A model generated the notes under the pieces. It searched no databases and was not told where the DNA came from. It saw nothing but the letters and a program-made list of their open reading frames with translations. From assembly GCA_964583165.1 (NCBI GenBank), contig CAZOVK010000050.1:1-17154 (forward strand): a stretch of DNA of 17,154 nucleotides, in the 5' to 3' direction. Positions 6,514-12,789 of the stretch are shown here, piece after piece; the stretch's first letter is position 1, and each line of letters begins with the position of its first letter. Made by a program: the position numbers and the translations under genes. The stretch is from CAZOVK01 sp964583165 (GTDB taxonomy: Bacteria; Bacillota; Clostridia; Lachnospirales; WRAX01).

Positions 6514-7281
6514 ATGTTACTGGCTATTGATGTAGGCAATTCGCATACGGTGTTTGGCGTGTATGACGGCGCGGCGCTTAGGTGTACGTGGCGCGTTCGC
6601 ACAGACGCGGCGCGGACGGCTGATGAATACGGGCTGATTATAAGGGGTTTTCTCAACAACTTTTCGATAGAAGGTATAACGGACAGCATGGTATCGAGTG
6701 TTGTACCTCCCGTGAATGTCAACTTAACCGACGCGCTGTTTAGGTATCTGGGCATCAAAACTCAATACGTGAGTGCGCGGCTTAAAATGAACATTAAATT
6801 GCCTGAAATGCAGGGTGACCCCGTTGAAGTCGGGGCCGACCGCATAGCTAATGCCTGCGCCGCCTATAATCTGTATAACGGCCCATGTATCATTCTTGAT
6901 TATGGCACGGCGACAAAGATAGATGTTGTAGACGAAACAGGCGCGTTTGTCACGGGCATTACGTCACCGGGCTTGCGTATCCGTGCCGAAGCGTTGTTTA
7001 GCCGCGCGTCACTGTTGTCGAGTGTTGAACTAAAAGCACCGCCGTCAATAATAGCGCGAAATACGACAGAAAGCGTACAGGCTGGGCTAATCTATGGTGT
7101 AATAGGCGAAACCGTCTATATTGTGGACATGCTCAAAGAAGCCCTCGGTTGGACAGACACATTCACAGTCGGCACGGGTGGTCTATGTGAGCGCATTATG
7201 AACGAAACGGATATAATTCACAAATATAACCCGGAATTGACGTTAGAAGGTATACGCATATTATGGGAAATGAACAGATAA
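6514..7281 (+). CDS. coaX: Type III pantothenate kinase
   Basis: Phosphorylates pantothenate, the first step of coenzyme A synthesis. It belongs to the ASKHA fold, usually with a monovalent cation and no feedback inhibition by CoA. The protein is 255 residues, normal for CoaX. Motifs are DVGNSHTVFG (6-15, phosphate loop), RTADEYG, SSVVPPVN, DPVEVGADRIANA (102-114, with the catalytic aspartate), ILDYGTATKIDVV and EALFSRASLL. ATG 6514 is preferred over GTG 6508 because GAGG (6505-6508) is then five bases upstream and the family N-terminus MLLAIDVGN is exact. Two small departures are GTATK, where GTATT is common, and TGITSPG, where a GG-containing loop is usual. The gene leads a plus-strand run and overlaps dusB by 19 bases. 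Confidence 0.92.
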   Translation: MLLAIDVGNSHTVFGVYDGAALRCTWRVRTDAARTADEYGLIIRGFLNNFSIEGITDSMVSSVVPPVNVNLTDALFRYLGIKTQYVSARLKMNIKLPEMQGDPVEVGADRIANACAAYNLYNGPCIILDYGTATKIDVVDETGAFVTGITSPGLRIRAEALFSRASLLSSVELKAPPSIIARNTTESVQAGLIYGVIGETVYIVDMLKEALGWTDTFTVGTGGLCERIMNETDIIHKYNPELTLEGIRILWEMNR

Positions 7282-8258
7282 ACGCGGCCGCGCCGATAAA
7301 CATAGGGGGTATAACACTCCCTAATCGCGTGTTCTTAGCGCCTATGGCGGGCATAACGGACACGGTTTTCAGGCGCATATGCCGAAGGCACGGCGCGGGA
7401 CTTGTCGTTTCGGAAATGGTTAGCGCCAAGGGCTTTGCATATAATAATAAGAACACAACCGCCATGCTTGAAGTCGGCGCAAACGAACACCCCGCCGCCT
7501 TACAGCTTTTCGGCTCTGACCCCGCTGTTCTCGCAGAAATGGCGCGGCGGTTAAGCGACACGGATTACGTGACATTTGATATAAACATGGGTTGCCCCGC
7601 GCCTAAGATAGTCAGAAACGGCGACGGCTCGGCACTTATGAAAGACCCGTCGCTTGTGGCGAGAATTGTGGATGCGGTCGTCAAGGCTTCAAAGAAGCCC
7701 GTTACTGTCAAGATACGCGCGGGCTTTGATAATGAACACAAAAACGCGGTTGTGATTGCGCGTATTATCGCGGACAACGGCGGCGCGGCTGTCGCTGTTC
7801 ATGGGCGCACGCGAAGCCAATTCTACAGCGGTAAGGCAGATTGGGATATCATAGCCGGCGTGGTTAGCTCCGTCAGCATACCCGTTATTGGTAACGGAGA
7901 TGTGGTAGACGCGCTCACATGCGAAGAAATGTTTAGGTACACAGGTTGCGCGGCTGTTATGATAGGGCGGGGCGCAATGGGTAATCCGTGGGTGTTCGAC
8001 AGTTGTGTCGAATACGCTAAAACAGGTGTAATACCGCCGAAAACGCCGTTTGATGAACGAATTGAACAGGCCCTTGCCCATACACGCGCCCAGATAGATT
8101 ATATCGGCGCAAAACGTGGCATACCTGAAATGCGGGCGCATCTGCACCACTACCTAAAGGGCTTTCGTGGCGCAAGTGAGGCGCGGACGCGCATAAACAC
8201 GGCGTTGGATTATGAAACAATAGAGGAAATACTTTTAGGACTTCTTTCTGACTATTAG
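7263..8258 (+). CDS. dusB: tRNA-dihydrouridine synthase B-type
   Basis: A flavin-dependent enzyme that reduces uridine to dihydrouridine in the tRNA D-loop. The 331-residue length fits DusB. The TIM-barrel half shows LAPMAGITDTVFRRICRRHG (25-44), SEMVSAKG, QLFGSDP, then DINMGCPAPKIVRNGDGSAL with the catalytic cysteine at 111. VTVKIRAGFD, VHGRTRSQFYSGKADWD, IPVIGNGDV and MIGRGAMGNPW (FMN phosphate contacts) follow. The C-terminal helical domain contains MRAHLHHYLKGFRGASEAR. The start at ATG 7263 lies inside the end of coaX, with GAAGG about 12 bases ahead, so coupling to coaX is likely. coaX and dusB-type genes are often adjacent in Firmicutes. Confidence 0.93.
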   Translation: MGNEQINAAAPINIGGITLPNRVFLAPMAGITDTVFRRICRRHGAGLVVSEMVSAKGFAYNNKNTTAMLEVGANEHPAALQLFGSDPAVLAEMARRLSDTDYVTFDINMGCPAPKIVRNGDGSALMKDPSLVARIVDAVVKASKKPVTVKIRAGFDNEHKNAVVIARIIADNGGAAVAVHGRTRSQFYSGKADWDIIAGVVSSVSIPVIGNGDVVDALTCEEMFRYTGCAAVMIGRGAMGNPWVFDSCVEYAKTGVIPPKTPFDERIEQALAHTRAQIDYIGAKRGIPEMRAHLHHYLKGFRGASEARTRINTALDYETIEEILLGLLSDY

Positions 8259-8264
8259 ACCTCT

Positions 8265-8312
8265 AACGAAACTTTCGTTTTTGTCGTTCTTTCGCAACCC
8301 GTTTTTCGGGTT
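8265..8312 (+). repeat. Twin stem-loop after dusB
   Basis: The first arm begins six bases after the dusB stop. AACGA (8265-8269) pairs with TCGTT (8275-8279), extendable inward to 7 bp, and TTTTT overlaps and follows the arm. The second hairpin is AACCCG (8296-8301) with CGGGTT (8307-8312) around TTTTT. The first may act as a weak terminator. Both lie in the short gap to the next co-directional gene. Confidence 0.55.
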
Positions 8313-8348
8313 ATGAGAGAACCCTAATTATAACTTGGAGTGATTATT

Positions 8349-9482
8349 TTGGGTAAGGTCTTGCTTGTGAGCATGGACGCGGTCGGTTCTGACGCGCTCG
8401 GTTTGCTCGCGCAAAAGCCCTTCATGTACGAATTTCTGCGGGGCGCGGTTCTGTCTGTGGGGCTTAGTTCCGTTTTTGTTACAAATACATACCCGGTTCA
8501 CACGTCCGTTGCTACGGGAGAGTTGCCCGAGAAGCACGGCATACGCTCGAACATGACGTTTTCTGTTGACGGTAGTGCGCCTAAGTGGATTACCGATTGT
8601 CACAACATCAAGGTCAAGCCCCTGTGGGTACGCGCCGCGCTTATGGACAAGGACGTGGCGGCGGTTATGTGGCCTGTTACGGCTAATGCTGAATTTATAA
8701 AGTACAATATACCCGAGGTCATGGCTGAACCCGGCAAGAGTCAACTCATGACCAGTTTACGCGCGGGTTCGGTTTTGACACAGATAGTCGCATACATTAA
8801 ATACCGTAAATACCTGTCAGAGATACTCCAGCCGGGTTTAGACTGTTTCGCGGCGGCGGCTATGTCAGACATAATACGGCGCAAACACCCCGACCTTATG
8901 ATGATACACTTCACGGCGTATGACTCGGCGTGTCACGAACACGGCGTAGGTAGCCCCGAAGCCCTCGCCGCGCTCGACATCTTAGACGACAATTTCGGCA
9001 TGTTAAGACGCGCAATCTCTAAAAACACGCATGTAATTGTATTCTCTGACCACTCTCAAATCAATACACATACCACAATCAACCCGAACAAACTGCTTTG
9101 GCAGGCCGGTATTGTTAAGACATGTGACACTCATGTAGAGTGTTGCGGCGGTACGGCTTATTTCCATGGCGGTTGTCGGTTAAATACCATAAAAGAGGCG
9201 CAAGAACTTCTTTCTGTTAGTGAGGGTTTTGGGCGCTATCTCACTAAGGCAGAGTTAAAGGCTTCGGGTTATGACAATGTGTTGTTTGGCTTCGCGGCGC
9301 GCCCGGGTTATGAATATGGTGACGAATCAAAACCACATCGCGCCAATCACGGTTACCCGGCGGATTATGACAACTACGGCGTATTCGCCGCTATTGCCGA
9401 AGCCCCCGAGTCATCTAAAGGCATACGTATAAAGAGCCTATTGGACATCTGTGGTATTGTGGAAGAGCTATTGCAGCGGTAG
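8349..9482 (+). CDS. Alkaline-phosphatase-superfamily phosphodiesterase/nucleotide pyrophosphatase
   Basis: A 377-residue member of the type I phosphodiesterase/nucleotide pyrophosphatase (NPP) group of the alkaline phosphatase superfamily. The two-metal site can be read off: aspartate in LLVSMDAVGSD (about 10), the nucleophilic threonine in TNTYPVHTSVATGELPEKHG (about 45-64), aspartate and histidine in HFTAYDSACHEHG, the DH pair in VIVFSDHSQIN, and a late histidine in PHRANHGYP. All are intact, so it should be catalytic, but the substrate cannot be told. No signal peptide or membrane segment is seen, which suggests a cytoplasmic enzyme. TTG 8349 is preferred to GTG 8340 because GGAG (8337-8340) then sits eight bases upstream. 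It lies between dusB and an MFS exporter, each pair separated by twin hairpins. Confidence 0.82.
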   Translation: MGKVLLVSMDAVGSDALGLLAQKPFMYEFLRGAVLSVGLSSVFVTNTYPVHTSVATGELPEKHGIRSNMTFSVDGSAPKWITDCHNIKVKPLWVRAALMDKDVAAVMWPVTANAEFIKYNIPEVMAEPGKSQLMTSLRAGSVLTQIVAYIKYRKYLSEILQPGLDCFAAAAMSDIIRRKHPDLMMIHFTAYDSACHEHGVGSPEALAALDILDDNFGMLRRAISKNTHVIVFSDHSQINTHTTINPNKLLWQAGIVKTCDTHVECCGGTAYFHGGCRLNTIKEAQELLSVSEGFGRYLTKAELKASGYDNVLFGFAARPGYEYGDESKPHRANHGYPADYDNYGVFAAIAEAPESSKGIRIKSLLDICGIVEELLQR

Positions 9483-9487
9483 GTCAC

Positions 9488-9533
9488 TGTCGGCTTAGCC
9501 GACAACCTTCACCCCAACCGGCTTTGGCCGGTT
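9488..9533 (+). repeat. Twin stem-loop after the phosphodiesterase gene
   Basis: Five bases after the stop codon TGTCGGC (9488-9494) pairs with GCCGACA (9498-9504) around TTA. Eleven bases on, AACCGGC (9516-9522) pairs with GCCGGTT (9527-9533) around a 4-base loop. Both stems are perfect 7-mers. No T-run follows. The layout repeats that at 5193-5236 and 8265-8312. Confidence 0.65.
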
Positions 9534-9584
9534 CAATTTCGGCTGTACACCGCGATTGCGGAATAAATAATACGGAGGCGAACT

Positions 9585-10862
9585 GTGGCAAAAGACAAAC
9601 TCACAACGGTAGAACGCTCTTGGATAATGTATGACTGGGCGAACTCTGCCTATGCGACTATTATGCTCGCGGCTGTCTTTCCCATCTTCTTCACGGGTAT
9701 TTGTGACAGTCAGAATGTACCTGGCGATTTTTGGTGGGGTATCGGAACGAGTATATCGACATTCACTGTCGCTATACTTGCGCCCGTAGTCGGCGCTTTG
9801 TCGGACTTCAAGGGCTATAAAAAGAAGCTGTTCACGCTGTTTCTAACCCTCGGCATTGTTTTCACGGCATGGTCGGGCTTCGTGGGCAATTGGCAGTTAC
9901 TGATTGCGGGTTATATCATCTCGCATATCGGTTTCTCGGGCAGTTGCCTTGTAAACGACGCGTTCCTTACAGATGTGACTACGCCTGACCGAATGGACCG
10001 CGTGTCCAGTTTAGGATTTGGCATGGGCTACATAGGTGGTAGTACAATACCGTTTTTGATGAGCATCTTACTGATTACGTTTGGCCCCAACTTCGGCATA
10101 GAAACAACACTCGCCGTTCGTATAAGCGTGTTGATTGCGGCGGTTTGGTGGGGCGTATTCTCGATTCCGTTTATGAAGAACGTGCGCCAAAAATATGGCA
10201 TAGACAAGCCCGAATCAGGCTTTTTGAAACAGGCGTTTATAAATGTTGGGCATACGGCCAAACGCATAGTTAAAAACAAGGGCATGTTACTGTTTTTAAT
10301 CGCATTCTTCTTCTATATTGATGGGGTAGGTACGGTAATCAGTATGGCGACCAGTTACGGCACGACACTGGGGCTTAATAGTGTTATGATGATAGTTGCG
10401 CTCATGGTGACACAACTCGTGGCATTCCCTTGCGCTATACTATTCGGGCGATTGAGCGGCAAACACGGCTCACTGAATATGATTACCGTGGCCGTTGGTG
10501 TTTATATGGTCATTTGTATTCTCGGTTTCATTATGGGTTTCGGGCTTGAAGAGGGCTTCCTCACGAACGCCCAAGCCACTACCATATTCTGGGGGTTATC
10601 TGTTCTTGTCGGTATGGTTCAAGGTGGCATACAAGCCATTTCGCGCTCCTATTTCGGTAAACTCGTCCCGCCGGAAAACGCGGGCGAATATTTCGGTTTC
10701 TTCGACATCTTCGGCAAGTTCGCCGCTGTTATCGGCCCGATGTTATACGCCACAACAAAGGGGCTGACAGGTCGCAGTTCGTTCAGTATTCTCTCGATTA
10801 TATTGCTGTTTACGGCCGCGCTTATCATCTTGCTGTTAGGCAGAAAACATATGGCGAAATAG
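9585..10862 (+). CDS. MFS transporter, UMF1 (Atg22-like) type
   Basis: A 425-residue polytopic inner-membrane protein with about twelve hydrophobic segments, typical MFS length. The N-terminus carries SWIMYDWANSAYATIM, the hallmark of the UMF1 family related to fungal Atg22 effluxers. The loop after TM2 shows the MFS motif-A-like GALSDFKGYKKK. GMVQGGIQAISRSYFGKLVP and FFDIFGKFAAVIGP in the second half are also family-like. The bacterial members' substrates are largely unknown; amino-acid or small-metabolite export is a guess from Atg22. The start is GTG 9585 with GGAGG at 9574-9578. It is the last gene of the plus-strand run and is followed by a very strong terminator. Confidence 0.85.
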   Translation: MAKDKLTTVERSWIMYDWANSAYATIMLAAVFPIFFTGICDSQNVPGDFWWGIGTSISTFTVAILAPVVGALSDFKGYKKKLFTLFLTLGIVFTAWSGFVGNWQLLIAGYIISHIGFSGSCLVNDAFLTDVTTPDRMDRVSSLGFGMGYIGGSTIPFLMSILLITFGPNFGIETTLAVRISVLIAAVWWGVFSIPFMKNVRQKYGIDKPESGFLKQAFINVGHTAKRIVKNKGMLLFLIAFFFYIDGVGTVISMATSYGTTLGLNSVMMIVALMVTQLVAFPCAILFGRLSGKHGSLNMITVAVGVYMVICILGFIMGFGLEEGFLTNAQATTIFWGLSVLVGMVQGGIQAISRSYFGKLVPPENAGEYFGFFDIFGKFAAVIGPMLYATTKGLTGRSSFSILSIILLFTAALIILLLGRKHMAK

Positions 10863-10864
10863 GC

Positions 10865-10898
10865 AAAAGGGCGGTACGTTAAGCGTACCGCCCTTTTT
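10865..10898 (+). terminator. Strong intrinsic terminator of the coaX-to-MFS run
   Basis: AAAAGGGCGGTACG (10865-10878) pairs perfectly over 14 bp with 10884-10897 around a TTAAG loop. The far arm ends in the T-run 10894-10898. It starts just three bases after the MFS stop codon. The A-tract on the other side could also let it work on the minus strand. Confidence 0.93.
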
Positions 10899-10947
10899 GC
10901 CACACCAGTCCACTTGAACCGAGCGCATATATTCCTCGAGATAATAA

Positions 10948-11163
10948 AAATGCAACCGCCTTTCCTCAATAAAGACGACTGCATTTCCTGTAGAGTAGGT
11001 GTTTCCGGGATTTGTCATTGCATTGGGGAGTGCAATGATTTTGTGAAAAAATTGGGGGTTTTCACACTGCTATTGTATCATTCTATAGGGCGCAAGTGTG
11101 CATAAACTTTCAAAATTCCACAAAATCTTTTTATGCAATTTCACGGGCATTTCTCGTGTTTTT
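10948..11163 (+). ncRNA. Structured gene-free block, candidate non-coding RNA
   Basis: The 345 bases between the MFS stop and the BofC-like stop hold no convincing protein gene. Beyond the terminator at 10865-10898 they carry nested inverted repeats: AAATGCA/TGCATTT (10948-10954 with 10980-10986); TCATTGCA/TGCAATGA (11015-11022 with 11031-11038); TGTGAAAA/TTTTCACA (11042-11049 with 11059-11066); TGCATAAA/TTTATGCA (11099-11106 with 11130-11137); and CACGGG/CTCGTG (11142-11147 with 11153-11158) followed by TTTTT. Two neighbouring loops both contain TTGGGG. A plus-strand RNA ending at about 11163 is the simplest reading. A candidate -10 GATAAT (10940-10945) lacks a well-spaced -35. It matches no RNA family I know. 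It could instead be long 3' ends of the two converging transcripts. Confidence 0.35.
11142..11163 (+). terminator. Terminator-like hairpin closing the structured block
   Basis: CACGGG (11142-11147) pairs with CTCGTG (11153-11158), with one G-T pair, around CATTT. TTTTT follows at 11159-11163. No plus-strand protein gene ends here, so it would terminate read-through or a small RNA. Confidence 0.5.
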
Positions 11164-11207
11164 GCACAAGCGGAGTTAGTGGGCGCGTATACGCGGTTTA
11201 CAAGGTG

Positions 11208-11798
11208 TCAACTACCCAAATCCTGTAACACACGGTAAAGCTCGTCACTGCCCCGAATAGCTATACCCTCTTTTACACGTTCGAGTTGGTCAAACGGAAG
11301 ACTCGCGACAGGCGTTTCGGTAATCTGCTTTAGAAGCGGTTCCGCGCCCGTATTCTCATAATAAACGGCAACGAACCCGTCAAACTCCGTCACTAGAAAG
11401 ACCTGACCGCTAAGCCCCTCAACAACGCGCTGCAATACTACCGTGTCTGCGCTGAAAAACGCAATCTGCCAATCGGGGAAAGCCCGAGCAACCTCTTCTT
11501 CACTGCGCCCAATCAAATGGTCAAACGCGGGCTCCTCCGCGCGTTCTATCACATCATCACCGCTGAAAATCGTGTCGAACAGAAAAACCGTATCGGGCGT
11601 GACAAGCGCGTTATTCTCTATCAACTCGTTAATCACCGCGTCACTCATGCCCGTTTGTGCCACTGCATCAGCTGTTGAAGCCGGCGTGTCAGCCGCAACC
11701 ACGCGTGCGCCCAACGTCTTAAATGCCGCGCCGCCCAAAAGCCCGGCCGATGCGAAAAACGCACACAGCCCACCAATCAATAAGTAGTTTTGTTTCAT
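11208..11798 (-). CDS. BofC-like sporulation protein
   Basis: A 196-residue protein with an N-terminal hydrophobic segment (about 6-27), either an uncleaved anchor or a signal, so most of the chain is probably outside the membrane it crosses. The C-terminal half resembles the BofC C-terminal domain. LIGRSEEEVARAFPDW is followed by a beta-rich stretch with VFLVTEFDGFVAVYY, then ETPVASLPFDQLERVKEGI and a final DELYRVLQDLGS. In Bacillus, BofC is a forespore-secreted inhibitor of SpoIVB in the pro-sigma-K checkpoint. Equivalent function here is inferred from the domain only. The start is ATG 11798 with TGGAGG seven bases ahead. A weak forespore-type promoter match lies in the 63-base gap upstream. 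Confidence 0.72.
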   Translation of the reverse strand: MKQNYLLIGGLCAFFASAGLLGGAAFKTLGARVVAADTPASTADAVAQTGMSDAVINELIENNALVTPDTVFLFDTIFSGDDVIERAEEPAFDHLIGRSEEEVARAFPDWQIAFFSADTVVLQRVVEGLSGQVFLVTEFDGFVAVYYENTGAEPLLKQITETPVASLPFDQLERVKEGIAIRGSDELYRVLQDLGS

Positions 11799-11827
11799 CG
11801 AAAAACCTCCATTTAGGGCTTTTCGAT

Positions 11828-11857
11828 AATCATTACCAATTGATTGAATGTTTATAC
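11828..11857 (-). promoter_or_regulatory. Possible forespore sigma-F/G-type promoter of the BofC-like gene
   Basis: On the minus strand GTATA (11853-11857) is followed after 15 bases by GGTAATGATT (11828-11837). The -35 and spacing fit the sigma-F/G pattern GYATA-15-GGNNANANTN, but one of the fixed -10 bases differs. It is placed 30 bases before the ATG. Bacillus bofC is forespore-expressed, which makes this plausible but unproven. Confidence 0.3.
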
Positions 11858-11861
11858 ATAT

Positions 11862-12239
11862 TTATTCTGCACTTTCGGTATTTTTCTGTGTAATCTTTTT
11901 CAAAACATTCATAGCGTTAATAGCCGTCGGAAACCCCGCATATGGCACAGTCTGAATAATGATTTCTTCAATCTCTTGTTTAGTCAAACCCACGTTAAGC
12001 CCCGCATGTATGTGTACATCCAATTGAGGTTCGCGCCCACCTAAACATGTTAGCATTGCGATTGTGGCGATTTCTCTTTCGCGCAAAGATAATCCATCCC
12101 TGCAGTAAATATCACCGAACGCAAATTCAACAATATATCGCCCTAAATCGCCAAGGTTCTCAGTAATCTCAATTCCTGTTTTGCCATCTACCTCAAATAG
12201 TTTTTTAAGACCCTTTTCAAATCTGCTATTATCACTCAT
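11862..12239 (-). CDS. Carboxymuconolactone decarboxylase-family protein
   Basis: A 125-residue all-helical protein of the CMD/AhpD superfamily. The recognisable core is LSLREREIATIAMLTCLGGREPQLDVHIHAGLN (about 51-83), then GLTKQEIEEIIIQTVPYAGFPTAINAMNVL. This is the gamma-CMD layout with the conserved HIHAGLNVG and YAGFP. The CxxC redox motif of AhpD-type peroxidase partners is absent, so a thiol peroxidase role is unlikely. Many such proteins are of unknown function despite the name. The start is ATG 12239 with AAGGAG eight bases ahead. The gene is AT-richer than its neighbours by eye and lies beside a decayed methyltransferase, so both may belong to an acquired segment. It may be transcribed separately from the BofC-like gene. 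Confidence 0.85.
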   Translation of the reverse strand: MSDNSRFEKGLKKLFEVDGKTGIEITENLGDLGRYIVEFAFGDIYCRDGLSLREREIATIAMLTCLGGREPQLDVHIHAGLNVGLTKQEIEEIIIQTVPYAGFPTAINAMNVLKKITQKNTESAE

Positions 12240-12255
12240 TATGTTATCTCCTTAT

Positions 12256-12514
12256 TCAAAACATAGTTTTACAACCGCATACATGATTATTCCTCATCGC
12301 CAGTCCGATTGTACAGATTAGGGCTACCCCGTTTTCTGTTAATTGTTCGCGAACGAAACCACAAAACGCCTCCCTGTCCTTGTCCAACAAAATCATATGA
12401 AAGACATGGTTTCTTCTACAATACCCGAAGGCTCTTTTGAGAACCACTCTAAAGACTGTTGATGAATCTGTTTGCATCTATCGTCATAGCCTCATAATAT
12501 TGCCTGTCGTTCAT
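12256..12514 (-). pseudogene. Decayed class I SAM-dependent methyltransferase
   Basis: A ribosome site GAGGG (12521-12525) precedes ATG 12514, which reads MNDRQYYEAMTIDANRFINS and stops at TAG 12449-12451. A second frame takes over at about 12458 with QSLEWFSKEPSGIVEETMSF, and stops at 12393-12395. A third frame, open from 12477 to 12256, carries FHMILLDKDREAF, GFVREQLTENGVALICTIG. Read together these look like the N-terminus and the post-motif-II part (LDRD-like turn, REQL-GGVALIC strand) of a small-molecule methyltransferase. The glycine-rich SAM loop is missing. The remnant is about 260 bp where an intact gene would need 600 or more, so there are at least two frameshifts and an internal deletion. 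The 73-codon frame alone is not taken as a gene. Confidence 0.65.
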
Positions 12515-12585
12515 AATCTGCCCTCAAAAATTGTTATAATAACAAAAATCGCTGAACTCACGTCCAACGACTTCTTAAAACAAAA

Positions 12586-12657
12586 CTAGGCAGGAGGGAT
12601 TTGAACCCCCGGATGATGGAGTCAGAGTCCATTGCCTTACCGCTTGGCGACTGCCCA
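12586..12657 (-). tRNA. tRNA-Gln (anticodon CUG)
   Basis: Reading on the minus strand, the acceptor stem TGGGCAG pairs with CTGCCTA, including one G-U pair. The D-arm is GCCAAGCGGTAAGGC, the anticodon stem is ATGGA/TCCAT around loop CTCTGAC, the variable loop is CATCC, and the T-arm is GGGGG TTCAAAT CCCTC. The discriminator is G, as expected for glutamine. Anticodon CUG reads CAG. CCA is not encoded; TTTTGTTTT follows at once and probably ends transcription. No second tRNA is seen next to it. Confidence 0.95.
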
Positions 12658-12670
12658 ACAATCTATATAT

Positions 12671-12698
12671 ATTATAACCAGTTTTGGGATTTTGTCAA
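12671..12698 (-). promoter_or_regulatory. Consensus promoter of tRNA-Gln
   Basis: On the minus strand TTGACA (12693-12698) and TATAAT (12671-12676) are both perfect, separated by 16 bases. The -10 box ends 13 bases before the mature tRNA 5' end, leaving a leader of only a few bases. Confidence 0.88.
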
Positions 12699-12732
12699 GT
12701 CTTAGCGCGAAAATTTTCACACGCGTGACTGC

Positions 12733-12761
12733 TTGCCAATCGTGTGTCGACGTGGTAAAAT
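12733..12761 (+). promoter_or_regulatory. Promoter of the ZIP transporter gene
   Basis: TTGCCA (12733-12738), a 17-base spacer and TAAAAT (12756-12761) lie 28 bases before ATG 12790. It is divergent from the tRNA-Gln promoter, with 34 bases between the two -35 boxes. No clear operator palindrome for a metal regulator was seen. Confidence 0.65.
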
Positions 12762-12789
12762 CTATTACATATCATTTTGGGAGGTTGTA

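Noticed and set aside
10836..11018. 60-codon minus-strand frame over the MFS terminator
   Set aside because: It crosses a 14-bp terminator stem and the end of the MFS gene and lacks a plausible ribosome site.
10914..11105. 63-codon plus-strand frame with several cysteines
   Set aside because: There is no ribosome site and no recognisable motif, and it runs straight through the inverted repeats, which better explain the sequence.
11097..11105. Isolated DnaA-box match (TTATGCACA on the minus strand)
   Set aside because: It is a single, weaker-class match that overlaps an inverted repeat, so it is expected by chance at this scale.
11184..11195. 12-base palindrome CGCGTATACGCG
   Set aside because: It is a perfect palindrome but has no loop, no T-run and no gene start nearby, so there is no supported role.
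12733..12789. Longer N-terminus for the ZIP transporter starting at the upstream TTG
   Set aside because: The extra 19 codons run through the predicted promoter and lack family similarity. ATG 12790 has GGGAGG at ideal spacing.
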